From Flagellimonas hymeniacidonis (GTDB lineage: Bacteria > Bacteroidota > Bacteroidia > Flavobacteriales > Flavobacteriaceae), in the NCBI RefSeq assembly GCF_008040165.1, contig NZ_VRUR01000001.1, forward strand, positions 1,135,349-1,199,348: DNA of 64,000 nucleotides, written 5' to 3'. The notes under the pieces are model-generated. The model was not told the origin of the DNA. It saw nothing but the letters and a program-made list of their open reading frames with translations, and made no database searches. The translations under genes were made by a program, and so were the position numbers. Shown in pieces: positions 1 to 7,906 of the stretch. Position 1 is the first letter of the stretch; the number at the start of each line of letters is the position of its first letter.

Positions 1-2
1 CA

Positions 3-1598
3 GCAATGGCTGGAGGAACGACTCATACATTCACAGTCCCAGCGGGTCCATATCAGTACTATGTCCGTGACGCTTTTGGTTGTGAGGCTATGATATCCAA
101 TCAGGTTACCGTAGATCCTATAGTTCCTTTAGATATTATCATAGATGATTCAGCTGCCTTTATTAACTGTACCGGCGAAGCTTCTGCAACCATAATGGCA
201 ACTGCTGTGGGCGGACTAGGAAATTATAGTTATGAACTCTTTTCAGACCCTGGATTGACAACATCCGTTGCTGGTCCACAAACTACTGGTGAGTTCAATG
301 GACTTATAGCTGGTCAGTATTACGTTAATGTAATTAGTGTCGATTGTCAGGCAACAAGCTCAGTAATTGATATTATTGATCCTGCTCCATTACAAATAGA
401 CAGACAGGAATCTACAGATGTTACTTGTGCCGGTTTAGAAGATGGTACAATTACGGTTGAGGTTTCAGGAGGTACTGGTGAGATTCAATATGCCATTACT
501 CCAAACCTAAATCAATTTGATACCGTTAACACATTCACTGATTTAGCGCCAGGCATCTATGATGTGATAGCACAAGATAGAAATGGTTGTTTTGAAACTT
601 TCCAGTTTGAAATCTTGCAACCAACTCCTATTCAAATACAGGCCATAAACATTATGCATGAAGTGTGCTTTAATAGTGCTGATGGCTCTTTTGAATTGGA
701 CATCACTGGTGGAACGGCTCCTTATGAGTCAAGCCTTAATTCCAATGCAGATACAGATTACGTGCTAGATCAGGTCTTGTTCCAAAACCTGCCAGCAGGA
801 ACCCATGTGGTGTTTGTAAGAGATGCCCAAGGATGTGAATCCAACGTATTTGTTGAAATCAACCCTGGTGTCAACCTTGCTGCCACGGTAACCCCAATGT
901 ATCAGTGTGATGGAAACCTACCAACCAATTCTTTGGAGATTGTATTTGAAGACCCAACGGTAAGTAGCGATGTGTTATATGGTTTGGATACCACAGACCC
1001 AACACAAATGCAATTGACACCTGACTTTACCAATATTGCGCCAGGTGATCATAGCCTTACTATTTTGCATTCAAATGGATGTCCAAACACCATTGATTTT
1101 AGTATCACAGGATTTGAGCCTTTGACTTTATTGCTGGAAAACAACAATATCAATGAAATTACGGCCACAGCTACCGGAGGTCTAGAAGATTATACCTTCT
1201 TCTTTGGTGATGTTGATAATGGAACTGACAATACGTTTATCATTAATAGAACAGATACATACCCCGTTACGGTTGTAGACCAGAATGGATGTGAAGTAAC
1301 TATGGAAATCTTTATGGAATTCATAGATATTGAAACACCAAACTTCTTTACCCCAGATGGAGATGGTATGAACGACACATGGTTGCCGGACAACTTAGAA
1401 GCCTTCCCTAACGTACTAATGATCATTTTTGATCGTTATGGTAGAGAGCTCTATCGCATGGGATATGGAGATGCTGGATGGACCGGTATCTACAACAACA
1501 GCGAGCTGCCCACCGGTGATTACTGGTACATCATTAAGCTGCAAGGCGAAAACGATGACCGTGAATTTATTGGACATTTTACCCTATACAGACAATGA
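3..1598 (+). CDS. T9SS type B sorting-domain protein, SprB-like repeats (5' partial)
   Basis: Secreted cell-surface protein exported by the type IX secretion system. The frame is open at the window start, so the N-terminus and signal peptide are missing. The visible 530+ residues hold repeated modules of about 75-100 residues with the SprB-repeat pattern: a Cys near the start (VTCAGLEDGTITVEVSGGTG), an Asp-Gly, a Gly-Gly-Thr turn, a 'LAPGIYDV' strand and a final 'D..GC'. The last 85 residues form the gliding-motility-associated C-terminal (type B) sorting domain, recognisable by FFTPDGDGMNDTW, 'IFDRYGRELY' and 'LPTGDYWYIIKL'. By family knowledge this domain routes the protein through T9SS to the surface. 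The next gene encodes a PorP/SprF protein, the usual partner of such cargo, only 19 bp downstream. The adhesin-like role is inferred; substrate or ligand is unknown. Confidence 0.9.
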   Translation, partial: AMAGGTTHTFTVPAGPYQYYVRDAFGCEAMISNQVTVDPIVPLDIIIDDSAAFINCTGEASATIMATAVGGLGNYSYELFSDPGLTTSVAGPQTTGEFNGLIAGQYYVNVISVDCQATSSVIDIIDPAPLQIDRQESTDVTCAGLEDGTITVEVSGGTGEIQYAITPNLNQFDTVNTFTDLAPGIYDVIAQDRNGCFETFQFEILQPTPIQIQAINIMHEVCFNSADGSFELDITGGTAPYESSLNSNADTDYVLDQVLFQNLPAGTHVVFVRDAQGCESNVFVEINPGVNLAATVTPMYQCDGNLPTNSLEIVFEDPTVSSDVLYGLDTTDPTQMQLTPDFTNIAPGDHSLTILHSNGCPNTIDFSITGFEPLTLLLENNNINEITATATGGLEDYTFFFGDVDNGTDNTFIINRTDTYPVTVVDQNGCEVTMEIFMEFIDIETPNFFTPDGDGMNDTWLPDNLEAFPNVLMIIFDRYGRELYRMGYGDAGWTGIYNNSELPTGDYWYIIKLQGENDDREFIGHFTLYRQ

Positions 1599-1617
1599 TA
1601 GCTTAACCTACAACATC

Positions 1618-2568
1618 ATGTTTAAAAAACTCTTATCCTCAATCTTTATATTCACGCTGACCCTTGGTGTTGCAGCGCAGGAATTGACCATTCCGCAGCT
1701 ATCCCAATATATTGCGGACAATCCTTTTTTAATGTCCCCGACCTATGCGGGAATTGGAGATCATATTAAAGTTAGGCTCAACGGACTTACCCAATGGGTA
1801 GGTATAGAAGATGCACCAGATACACAAACATTGGCTGCTGATGCACGAATCGGAAACCGATCTGGGATTGGTATGCTTATGTACAATGATAGCAATGGGG
1901 AAACCAAACAAAGAGGAGCAAGGGTTTCCTTTGCGCACCATCTTATCTTAAATAGGTATGATGATATTTTCCTGTCTTTCGGGATATCGTATAATTTTAA
2001 TCAATTTAGAATTGATGTTGAGAATTTTGTAGATAACAATGGTCAGCTACCAACAGATGATAAATCCACTACCAATCATAATTTTGATTTAGGTTTTTTG
2101 TATCGTCTGAACAAATTTTATATCACGCTAAATGCTTCGAATATTTTAAATAAGGATTTGGCACAATTCAACCCTGTTTTTGAACCAAATACCTTAAGAA
2201 ACTATTATGCTTATGCAGGTTATAGTATTTCCAAAAACAAGAACAGTAAACTGGAATTAGAGCCTTCGGTCTTTTTTCAATGGTTTGAAAGTGATGGTCG
2301 TTCTGTAACCGATGTAAACGCAAAATTCAGATTCCACGATTTCGAAGATTACTACTACGTTGGACTTACCTATCGTTTTCTTAATGATCAGATTGGAAAG
2401 CCTTTATACATTGCCCCTATTGCAGGTCTAAAAAAGAGCGATTTTTATTTTGGATACTCATATCAGGTTATTACCAACGAAATTTTAGGATATAGTTCTG
2501 GTACCCATGTGCTTACCGTAGGACTAGATTTGTTCCAAGGGATAAGCAATTGTAGGTGCATGTACTAA
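1618..2568 (+). CDS. PorP/SprF family type IX secretion membrane protein
   Basis: Outer-membrane beta-barrel of 316 residues in the PorP/SprF family. Members are typically encoded next to a large T9SS type B cargo protein and help its export or anchoring. The start is placed at the ATG that opens a clear signal peptide (MFKKLLSSIFIFTLTLGVAA, cut before QE). A longer open frame exists upstream but overlaps the preceding gene and has no signal. The hallmark N-terminal block 'IPQLSQYIADNPFLMSPTYAG' lines follows the signal peptide, then 'QWVGIEDAPDTQTL'; alternating aromatic strands run to the C-terminus. It starts 19 bp after the cargo gene, so the two are probably co-transcribed. Its spectrum is likely specific to that upstream cargo, by analogy with SprF for SprB. 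Confidence 0.9.
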   Translation: MFKKLLSSIFIFTLTLGVAAQELTIPQLSQYIADNPFLMSPTYAGIGDHIKVRLNGLTQWVGIEDAPDTQTLAADARIGNRSGIGMLMYNDSNGETKQRGARVSFAHHLILNRYDDIFLSFGISYNFNQFRIDVENFVDNNGQLPTDDKSTTNHNFDLGFLYRLNKFYITLNASNILNKDLAQFNPVFEPNTLRNYYAYAGYSISKNKNSKLELEPSVFFQWFESDGRSVTDVNAKFRFHDFEDYYYVGLTYRFLNDQIGKPLYIAPIAGLKKSDFYFGYSYQVITNEILGYSSGTHVLTVGLDLFQGISNCRCMY

Positions 2569-2584
2569 TTTGATGGTTTTAAAC

Positions 2585-2592
2585 TACTTTTG
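2585..2592 (+). promoter_or_regulatory. Bacteroidota -7 promoter box before folB
   Basis: TACTTTTG fits the Bacteroidota -7 consensus TAnnTTTG. No well-placed -33 TTG is visible (a TTTG sits only 12 bp upstream). If used, transcription would begin near 2598, which argues against the TTG at 2590 as the folB start and for the GTG at 2614. Confidence 0.5.
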
Positions 2593-2613
2593 TCCCGCTT
2601 AATTCATCAGTTT

Positions 2614-2970
2614 GTGGGGAAAATTAGAATAAATAACATCAGGGTACATTCCAATCATGGGTGTCTTAAGGAAGAAATGCTAATTGGCAGTGATTACCGT
2701 GTAGACCTAGAAGTATACGCTGACCTGTCCAAACCATCACAATCCGATAAACTTTCAGAAACCGTTGATTATGTGCACTTAAATAAGATTGTACGAGAAG
2801 AAATGGCCGTTAGATCCAATCTTTTAGAACATGTTGCCAAACGCATTATTGATCGTATTCTTCTAGAATTACCACTAGTACAAAAAGCCCAGGTTGAGGT
2901 CGCAAAAATTAATCCGCCTATGGGTGGTGACGTTGAAAGTGTTTCGGTGAACGTCCAATATTCTCGATAA
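2614..2970 (+). CDS. folB: Dihydroneopterin aldolase
   Basis: Cytoplasmic enzyme of folate biosynthesis converting 7,8-dihydroneopterin to 6-hydroxymethyl-7,8-dihydropterin and glycolaldehyde. With the GTG start at 2614 it has 118 residues, the usual FolB length, and begins MGKIRINNIRVHSNHGCLKE, a typical family N-terminus. Visible family features are the 'HGCLKEE' pterin-site segment, 'ETVDYVHLNKIV', 'LLEHVAKRI' containing the conserved Glu, and the C-terminal 'KINPPMGGDVESVSV' with the catalytic Lys. An upstream TTG at 2590 is in frame but would overlap the -7 promoter box. The gene stands alone between the secretion pair and two tRNA genes. Confidence 0.93.
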   Translation: MGKIRINNIRVHSNHGCLKEEMLIGSDYRVDLEVYADLSKPSQSDKLSETVDYVHLNKIVREEMAVRSNLLEHVAKRIIDRILLELPLVQKAQVEVAKINPPMGGDVESVSVNVQYSR

Positions 2971-3009
2971 ACTCCTGTTTATTAATGCACTAAAACGTTA
3001 CGCTTTTAT

Positions 3010-3017
3010 TAATTTTG
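3010..3017 (+). promoter_or_regulatory. -7 box before first tRNA-Cys-like gene
   Basis: TAATTTTG matches TAnnTTTG and ends 11 bp before the first tRNA-like gene, the right place for a tRNA promoter. No convincing -33 box was seen. Confidence 0.45.
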
Positions 3018-3028
3018 TTTTATCAAAT

Positions 3029-3100
3029 GGCATTGTGGTCGAATTGGATAGACAAAATCTCGCAAAGGTTTTCATGGTGGTTCGAGTCCACCCGATGCCT
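3029..3100 (+). tRNA. Divergent tRNA-Cys(GCA)-like gene with C33
   Basis: A 72-nt cloverleaf can be drawn: acceptor GGCATTG/CGATGCC (one T-G pair), D stem GTC/GAC, anticodon stem AAATC/GGTTT, and T arm GGTGG-TTCGAGT-CCACC, followed by discriminator T. The anticodon loop reads TCGCAAA, giving anticodon GCA (Cys) but with C instead of the near-universal U at position 33. It lies 90 bp upstream of a regular tRNA-Cys with nearly the same acceptor stem, so it is probably a diverged duplicate. It has its own -7 box, which suggests it may still be transcribed. It could be a pseudogene or have a non-decoding role. Confidence 0.6.
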
Positions 3101-3170
3101 CTAAAGTCGTTTCCTTTTACAGAAACTTACATTTAAGTTTGTTCCCCCTTAAACATTCGTAAAATATTTA

Positions 3171-3178
3171 TAGATTTG
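3171..3178 (+). promoter_or_regulatory. -7 box before tRNA-Cys
   Basis: TAGATTTG matches TAnnTTTG and ends 12 bp before the second tRNA-Cys. The nearest upstream TTTG (3138-3141) is 29 bp away, longer than the usual spacing, so only the -7 element is supported. Confidence 0.45.
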
Positions 3179-3190
3179 CACCACTAAAAT

Positions 3191-3261
3191 GGCATCGTGG
3201 CCGAGTGGCTAGGCACAGCTCTGCAAAAGCTTGTACAGCGGTTCGAATCCGCTCGATGCCT
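3191..3261 (+). tRNA. tRNA-Cys(GCA)
   Basis: A 71-nt tRNA with acceptor GGCATCG/CGATGCC, D stem GCC/GGC, anticodon loop CTGCAAA (anticodon GCA, normal U33) and T arm AGCGG-TTCGAAT-CCGCT. The T73 discriminator is the cysteine identity base. CCA is not encoded. It is followed at once by a strong hairpin terminator. Confidence 0.93.
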
Positions 3262-3264
3262 CTT

Positions 3265-3294
3265 AAAAACCCAACATTACTGTTGGGTTTTTTT
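3265..3294. terminator. Bidirectional intrinsic terminator
   Basis: A 9-bp stem AACCCAACA/TGTTGGGTT with a 4-nt loop, flanked by an A run on the left and a T run on the right. It can end both the plus-strand tRNA transcript and the minus-strand LysE operon. Confidence 0.85.
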
Positions 3295-3296
3295 AT

Positions 3297-3953
3297 TTAC
3301 TTTATTCTCTCGATGCCGTCCTTGATATTAAACCGCTCTTTTGGGAGAAATCCCTTTGTGATCATCACAATTCCGCATACAATTAAAACAATTCCCAATA
3401 TTTTTTTAATAAGCATGGTACGTTCTGGTGTCAAGTATTTTTTTAATTGCTTGGCCAATAATATTTTAATCAAATCCGTAACAAAATAAACACAGATTAC
3501 AGTGCTAAAAAAAACCACCATTCTATTCGGGTTGTTATCCAAACTTGGCCCTACAATTACAATTACTCCCAACCAAAAAGCCAGTACTCCAATATTGATG
3601 AAGTTTAATAAAAAACCTTTAACAATAAGATTTAAATACGTTCCCGTAGATGCTTTTAAGCTTGCTTTTTTTGTTTCCTTCTTTACAAATATTACAATAC
3701 CATAAACAAGCAATATCATTCCTCCAAAAACAAAGAGCCCTGGTTGATTGCTGAGGTTTTCAAGTAACTGAAAGCTACTAAAGTATGCTATCGTAAAAAA
3801 GACAATATCAGCTACAATAACACCTACATTAAAGATAACGCCTGCCCTAAAACCCTTTGTGGCACTTGTTTCCAGCAACACAAAGAAAACGGGTCCTATC
3901 ATAAAGCTTAACAAAAAGCCTAATGGAACAGCTGCTTGAATATCTTCAATCAT
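3297..3953 (-). CDS. LysE family translocator
   Basis: Inner-membrane exporter of 218 residues in the LysE/RhtB family, which exports amino acids and related small molecules. The N-terminal motif 'PLGFLLSFMIGPVFFVLLETS' region matches the conserved G.xxGP.xxxxl signature of the first helix, followed by five further hydrophobic segments (about residues 35-60, 65-88, 112-140, 145-170, 185-205). The segment 'KKETKKASLKA' is the cytoplasmic loop between helices 3 and 4. Its stop lies beside the bidirectional terminator, and it starts 5 bp after the stop of the DUF2807 gene, so the two form an operon. The substrate cannot be predicted. Confidence 0.85.
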   Translation of the reverse strand: MIEDIQAAVPLGFLLSFMIGPVFFVLLETSATKGFRAGVIFNVGVIVADIVFFTIAYFSSFQLLENLSNQPGLFVFGGMILLVYGIVIFVKKETKKASLKASTGTYLNLIVKGFLLNFINIGVLAFWLGVIVIVGPSLDNNPNRMVVFFSTVICVYFVTDLIKILLAKQLKKYLTPERTMLIKKILGIVLIVCGIVMITKGFLPKERFNIKDGIERIK

Positions 3954-3958
3954 GATTC

Positions 3959-4639
3959 TTATTCAACTCTTTTTATTTTCCCACCAAAAACTGTTTTTTC
4001 GTCCATTTTCGCAGGATCACCATATATCAACACTTCACCTCCAGCTTTGACATTTGCCTTGACATAATCAGTAGCATAAATTTCTGCGTTTCCGCCTGCA
4101 TTCACCGTAATCGTAGTGAATTTTGTTTTAAAGGCTTTTCCGTTATATACACCACCTGTATTGATAATTACATCTTGATTGTCTGAAAATCCTTTGGCTT
4201 CAATTTCCCCACCTGTGATTGCTTTTATTAATAACTGCTCTGTTTGGCAATTAACGGCCAATTCACCACCCTCCTGAGCTTTTAACTCTAAGACGCCTTG
4301 AACAAATGGTTCTTCAGAAGCTATTTTTGCGTCCTCATTTACATCCAAAACCTTTAATTCTTCAGTATAATATAAATTGACAAACGTTCTATACCCACTA
4401 AAAATCTTGTCAATTTCCATGCGCAATTTTAAAACACCTGCATTATTTACAATAGCTACTTTTTTCGTGTTAGCTCCTGTTATAACTGCTTTGTTTTCAT
4501 CCGATTTGATTAGATTTATGGAAAGACCATCAAAACCCTTAACTGTTGTAAATGCCTGTAACTCTTGTGTAATTTTTTCTTCTTGCGCATTAAGCACTAA
4601 AGCAAACAAGAACACTAGCAAAATCCTTACTTTTTTCAT
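3959..4639 (-). CDS. Head GIN domain (DUF2807) protein
   Basis: Exported protein of 226 residues with an N-terminal signal peptide (MKKVRILLVFLFALVLNAQE). The rest is the repetitive right-handed beta-helix-like 'putative auto-transporter adhesin, head GIN' domain that is common in Bacteroidota. Visible hallmarks are 'VTGANTKKVAIVNNAGVLKL'-type strands, repeated Gly-Gly turns (EGGELAVN, TGGEIEAKG, AGGNAEIYA, AGGEVLIYG) and the closing 'YGDPAKMDEKTVFGGKIKRV', which corresponds to the family's '..GNP....k...GG.v..v' ending. It is the first gene of a two-gene operon with the LysE exporter. Biochemical function is unknown; location is periplasm or outer surface. Confidence 0.85.
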   Translation of the reverse strand: MKKVRILLVFLFALVLNAQEEKITQELQAFTTVKGFDGLSINLIKSDENKAVITGANTKKVAIVNNAGVLKLRMEIDKIFSGYRTFVNLYYTEELKVLDVNEDAKIASEEPFVQGVLELKAQEGGELAVNCQTEQLLIKAITGGEIEAKGFSDNQDVIINTGGVYNGKAFKTKFTTITVNAGGNAEIYATDYVKANVKAGGEVLIYGDPAKMDEKTVFGGKIKRVE

Positions 4640-4690
4640 GAGTTAAAAATTGATTCTCAATAGATAACAAATTTTATTCCAAAAACCGTA

Positions 4691-6874
4691 TTATTTGCTT
4701 TTACCTAACAACGAAAAATCTAAATGCCTTTTGATTAAATCCGTGTTCTTAACCATTACCATCACCTCATCACCAAGCTGATACATTCGATTGGTTCGTT
4801 CTCCAATAATAGCAAATTGTCTGTCATCAAATACGTAATAATCATCTTTTATGTCCCGTATTCGTACCATTCCCTCACATTTATTTTCCACAATCTCAAC
4901 ATAAATACCCCATTCTGTTACCCCAGATATAACTCCCAAAAACTCGCTGTCTTTATGGTCTTCCATGAATTTTATCTGCATGTACTTAATGGAATCCCGT
5001 TCTGCACTGGAAGCCAACAATTCCATATCAGATGAATGCTTGCATTTCTCTTCATATAAAGGTTGCTTTGGTGGTTTTCCGCCATCAAGGTAATGTTGCA
5101 ACAATCGATGCACCATCACATCTGGATATCTTCTAATTGGCGATGTAAAATGTGTATAATATTCAAAGCCCAATCCATAGTGACCAATGTTTTCCGTAGT
5201 ATAAATCGCTTTGCTCATACTGCGAATCGTTAAAGTATCGACCAAATTCTGTTCTTTCTTTCCTTTTACGTCCTGCAATAGCTTGTTTAAAGAGCTATTG
5301 ATGCTCTTTTTGTCCTTAAGGTTAATACTATGACCAAACCTAGAAATAACACCGTTTAAAGCTATTAATTTATCTTCATCTGGCTTGTCATGAATTCGAT
5401 ATACAAAGGTCTTTTTTTGTTTCCCTATAAATTCGGCCACTTTCTTGTTTGCCAATAACATAAACTCTTCAATAAGCTTATTGGCGTCTTTTGCCTCCTT
5501 AAAATAAACACCCTCTGGTTCGTTATTTTCAGTAAGGTTAAACCTTACCTCAATTTTATCAAAAGAAATAGCGCCTTCATCCATGCGTTTTTTACGCATA
5601 ATTTTAGCAAGCTTGTCAAAGGTGAGTGTTGCTTCCACCACCTCTTTTGAAACTTTATATCCCCCTTCTCTAATGGAAATATCTTTCGGAATCGTAGCTT
5701 CTCCAGTTTCTATAATATGCTGTGCTTCTTCGTAAGCAAATCGTTCATTTGAATTAATTACTGTTCTCCCAAACCATTGATTGATCAAACTGGCATTTTT
5801 ATCCATTTCAAAAACCGCGGAAAACGTATATTTTTCTTCATTTGGCCTTAATGAGCATGCATTATTGGAAAGGATTTCTGGAAGCATGGGGACAACCCTA
5901 TCCACCAAATAAACCGAAGTTGCCCGCTCATAAGCTTCTTCTTCCAAAATAGTATCCGGTTGTAAATAGTGGGATACGTCCGCAATATGAATTCCTATTT
6001 CAAAGTTTCCATTTTCCAACTTTTCAAAGGAAAGCGCATCATCAAAATCCTTGGCATCCTTTGGATCAATTGTAAAAGTGAGGACATCTCTCATATCTCT
6101 CCTTTTCGCTATTTCTGATTCCTTGATGGAAGTATCCAGTGTCTGGGCAAATTGTTCTACCTCATATGGAAATTCATACGGTAATCCGTACTCAGCAAGA
6201 ATAGAATGAATTTCTGTATTATGCTCTCCTGGCTTACCAAGTATTTGCGCTACTTCACCATAGGGTGAATCTGCATCTTTGGGCCATTCGCCTAAATCAA
6301 CCAAAACCTTATCTCCATCCTCAGCTTTTTTAAGCTTCTCCATGGGGATAAAAATATCCTTATACATTCTTTGGTCCGATGGTCTTACAAAAGCAAAGGT
6401 CTTTTGTTTGTCAACAATACCAACATAAGACGTTTTCTTACGTTCCAGAATCTTTGATATTTCACCTTCTGGTTTTTTTCCATTGCGTCTAGGTTTAATA
6501 AAAACCTCCACATTATCGCCATGAAAAGCCCTGTTCAATCTATTATAGGGAACAAAAATATCATCATCAAGTTCATCTACTATTATATATGCATTTCCGC
6601 TTGAGGTTAAATCTACCTTTCCAGTAAAATAAGTATCCAGTGAAGGTTTCTTTTTAAACTTTCCGCGACCATCTTCAGCAATTCTATCGGTAGATTTAAG
6701 CTGCCCCAAACGTTTTATAAGATCATTTCTACCTTGGGTATCGGTAATCCCAAGTTGAGCAGCTATTTGTTTATAATTAAAACTTTTGGAGGGTTCTTTC
6801 TCTAATACGGTAAAAATGCCTTTTGTTATCTCATTCTTTCTTTGACTTCTTGTCCTCTTCTTTTTCTTTGACAT
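4691..6874 (-). CDS. rnr: Ribonuclease R
   Basis: 3'-to-5' exoribonuclease of 727 residues that degrades structured RNA (mRNA, rRNA and tmRNA-tagged messages). Domain order: basic N-terminal tail with helix-turn-helix-like region (residues 1-65), two cold-shock OB folds (about 70-225), catalytic RNB domain (about 255-590) and C-terminal S1 domain (about 640-722). The RNB active site is intact: 'TIDPKDAKDFDDALS' supplies the metal-binding aspartates, and 'YTHFTSPIRRYPDVMVHRLL' is the RNB C-terminal signature. The S1 domain contains 'FLGVISGVTEWGIYVEI'. It stands alone, divergent from rpiB across a 585-bp gap. Confidence 0.96.
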   Translation of the reverse strand: MSKKKKRTRSQRKNEITKGIFTVLEKEPSKSFNYKQIAAQLGITDTQGRNDLIKRLGQLKSTDRIAEDGRGKFKKKPSLDTYFTGKVDLTSSGNAYIIVDELDDDIFVPYNRLNRAFHGDNVEVFIKPRRNGKKPEGEISKILERKKTSYVGIVDKQKTFAFVRPSDQRMYKDIFIPMEKLKKAEDGDKVLVDLGEWPKDADSPYGEVAQILGKPGEHNTEIHSILAEYGLPYEFPYEVEQFAQTLDTSIKESEIAKRRDMRDVLTFTIDPKDAKDFDDALSFEKLENGNFEIGIHIADVSHYLQPDTILEEEAYERATSVYLVDRVVPMLPEILSNNACSLRPNEEKYTFSAVFEMDKNASLINQWFGRTVINSNERFAYEEAQHIIETGEATIPKDISIREGGYKVSKEVVEATLTFDKLAKIMRKKRMDEGAISFDKIEVRFNLTENNEPEGVYFKEAKDANKLIEEFMLLANKKVAEFIGKQKKTFVYRIHDKPDEDKLIALNGVISRFGHSINLKDKKSINSSLNKLLQDVKGKKEQNLVDTLTIRSMSKAIYTTENIGHYGLGFEYYTHFTSPIRRYPDVMVHRLLQHYLDGGKPPKQPLYEEKCKHSSDMELLASSAERDSIKYMQIKFMEDHKDSEFLGVISGVTEWGIYVEIVENKCEGMVRIRDIKDDYYVFDDRQFAIIGERTNRMYQLGDEVMVMVKNTDLIKRHLDFSLLGKSK

Positions 6875-7459
6875 TTAGTTTTTTTAATTTTCGGAAAATT
6901 ACAAATTATAATTCGTGAGAACGGATTCATTAAAAAGTAATCGTAAACACTAAGTCATTTTATCAACAATTAGTAATAACATATTTTTCTTCTTTTTAAA
7001 ATTTAAATAAAAATGATGATGATGATAGTGTGTTGAAATGTGGCATAACTAATTTTAGAAAAAGTTGCTTTGAACACATTAAAATTTTTGTTCACGATCC
7101 TTCATTAAGAGATGAATTTAAAAATCAGCTGATTAGATTTTTTATAAACGATATTTAATAACTGTTGTCAACATGAATTTATTGAAAAGTAAATATTGGT
7201 TTAATGTTAACTAGTTCTATTTATTGTTTCTTATCTGTTGATTAATTTTTAATTGATTTTAGGTGAATGATTGAAGAATAATCGCTATTGGAACTATTCT
7301 AATAAAAATCAAAATTTATTTTTGGTAAAAGAGTAAACAAAAGAGGTGTTTTTACAAATAGCTGATATATAATAAGATGCGAAGATTCAACGATTTTTGT
7401 CAACATACCACCATGAAAAGAATTGTACCTTTGTAAAGCATTGTGCTAAAACAAGAACC
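6875..7459. other. 585-bp AT-rich intergenic region
   Basis: This divergent gap between rnr and rpiB is very AT-rich. It contains a short (GAT)n run near 7013-7025 and a 41-codon TTG-initiated frame (7033-7158) with no recognisable similarity. I see no RNA gene, no convincing hairpin and no repeat. Only the -7 box at 7426-7433 can be assigned. Confidence 0.5.
7426..7433 (+). promoter_or_regulatory. -7 box before rpiB
   Basis: TACCTTTG matches TAnnTTTG and lies 26 bp upstream of the chosen rpiB ATG. A TTTG at 7396-7399 could be the -33 box, although the 26-bp spacing is slightly long. Confidence 0.5.
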
Positions 7460-7891
7460 ATGAAAATAGCAATAGGAAATGATCACGCTGGCACCGATTA
7501 TAAACTGGCGATTATCGGTCTATTAAAGTCCAAAGGTATTGAGGTAGTCAATTACGGAACCGATGGCACGGACAGTGTTGATTATCCAGATTTCGTACAC
7601 CCGGTTGCAACAGATGTTGAAGAAGGAACGGTTGATATGGGTATTGTAATATGTGGTAGCGGAAATGGAGCTAGTATGACCATAAATAAACACCAAAAAG
7701 TTAGGGGCGCGCTATGTTGGACTAAAGAAATAACAGCCTTGGCTAGAGAGCATAACGACGCTAATATATTAAGTCTTCCAGCTCGCTTTATAGCACTTCC
7801 ACAAGCTTTGGAAATGGTAGAAACCTTTTTGAACACGGAATTTGAAGGAGGCCGACACGAAAGAAGAGTTGAAAAAATAGCCTGTAGATAG
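7460..7891 (+). CDS. rpiB: Ribose-5-phosphate isomerase B
   Basis: Interconverts ribulose-5-phosphate and ribose-5-phosphate in the pentose phosphate pathway. The 143-residue length is normal. The start is the ATG at 7460, because the protein then opens MKIAIGNDHAGTDYKLAI, the classic RpiB/LacAB N-terminus; an upstream in-frame ATG at 7397 precedes the -7 box. Other family signs: 'VNYGTDGTDSVDYPDFVHPVA', 'MGIVICGSGNGASMTINKH' (phosphate-binding CGSGNG with the catalytic-region residues) and 'NILSLPARFI'. A CDF transporter follows after 15 bp and an ElaA acetyltransferase overlaps that, suggesting a three-gene unit. Confidence 0.95.
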   Translation: MKIAIGNDHAGTDYKLAIIGLLKSKGIEVVNYGTDGTDSVDYPDFVHPVATDVEEGTVDMGIVICGSGNGASMTINKHQKVRGALCWTKEITALAREHNDANILSLPARFIALPQALEMVETFLNTEFEGGRHERRVEKIACR

Positions 7892-7906
7892 CCAAAACCA
7901 AAACAC

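Noticed and set aside
1429..1617. Longer start for the PorP/SprF gene
   Set aside because: It would overlap the secretion cargo gene in another frame and bury the signal peptide.
7033..7158. 41-codon TTG-initiated frame in the rnr-rpiB gap
   Set aside because: No ribosome-binding site, no recognisable similarity and AT-rich composition; judged as chance or unrecognisable remnant.
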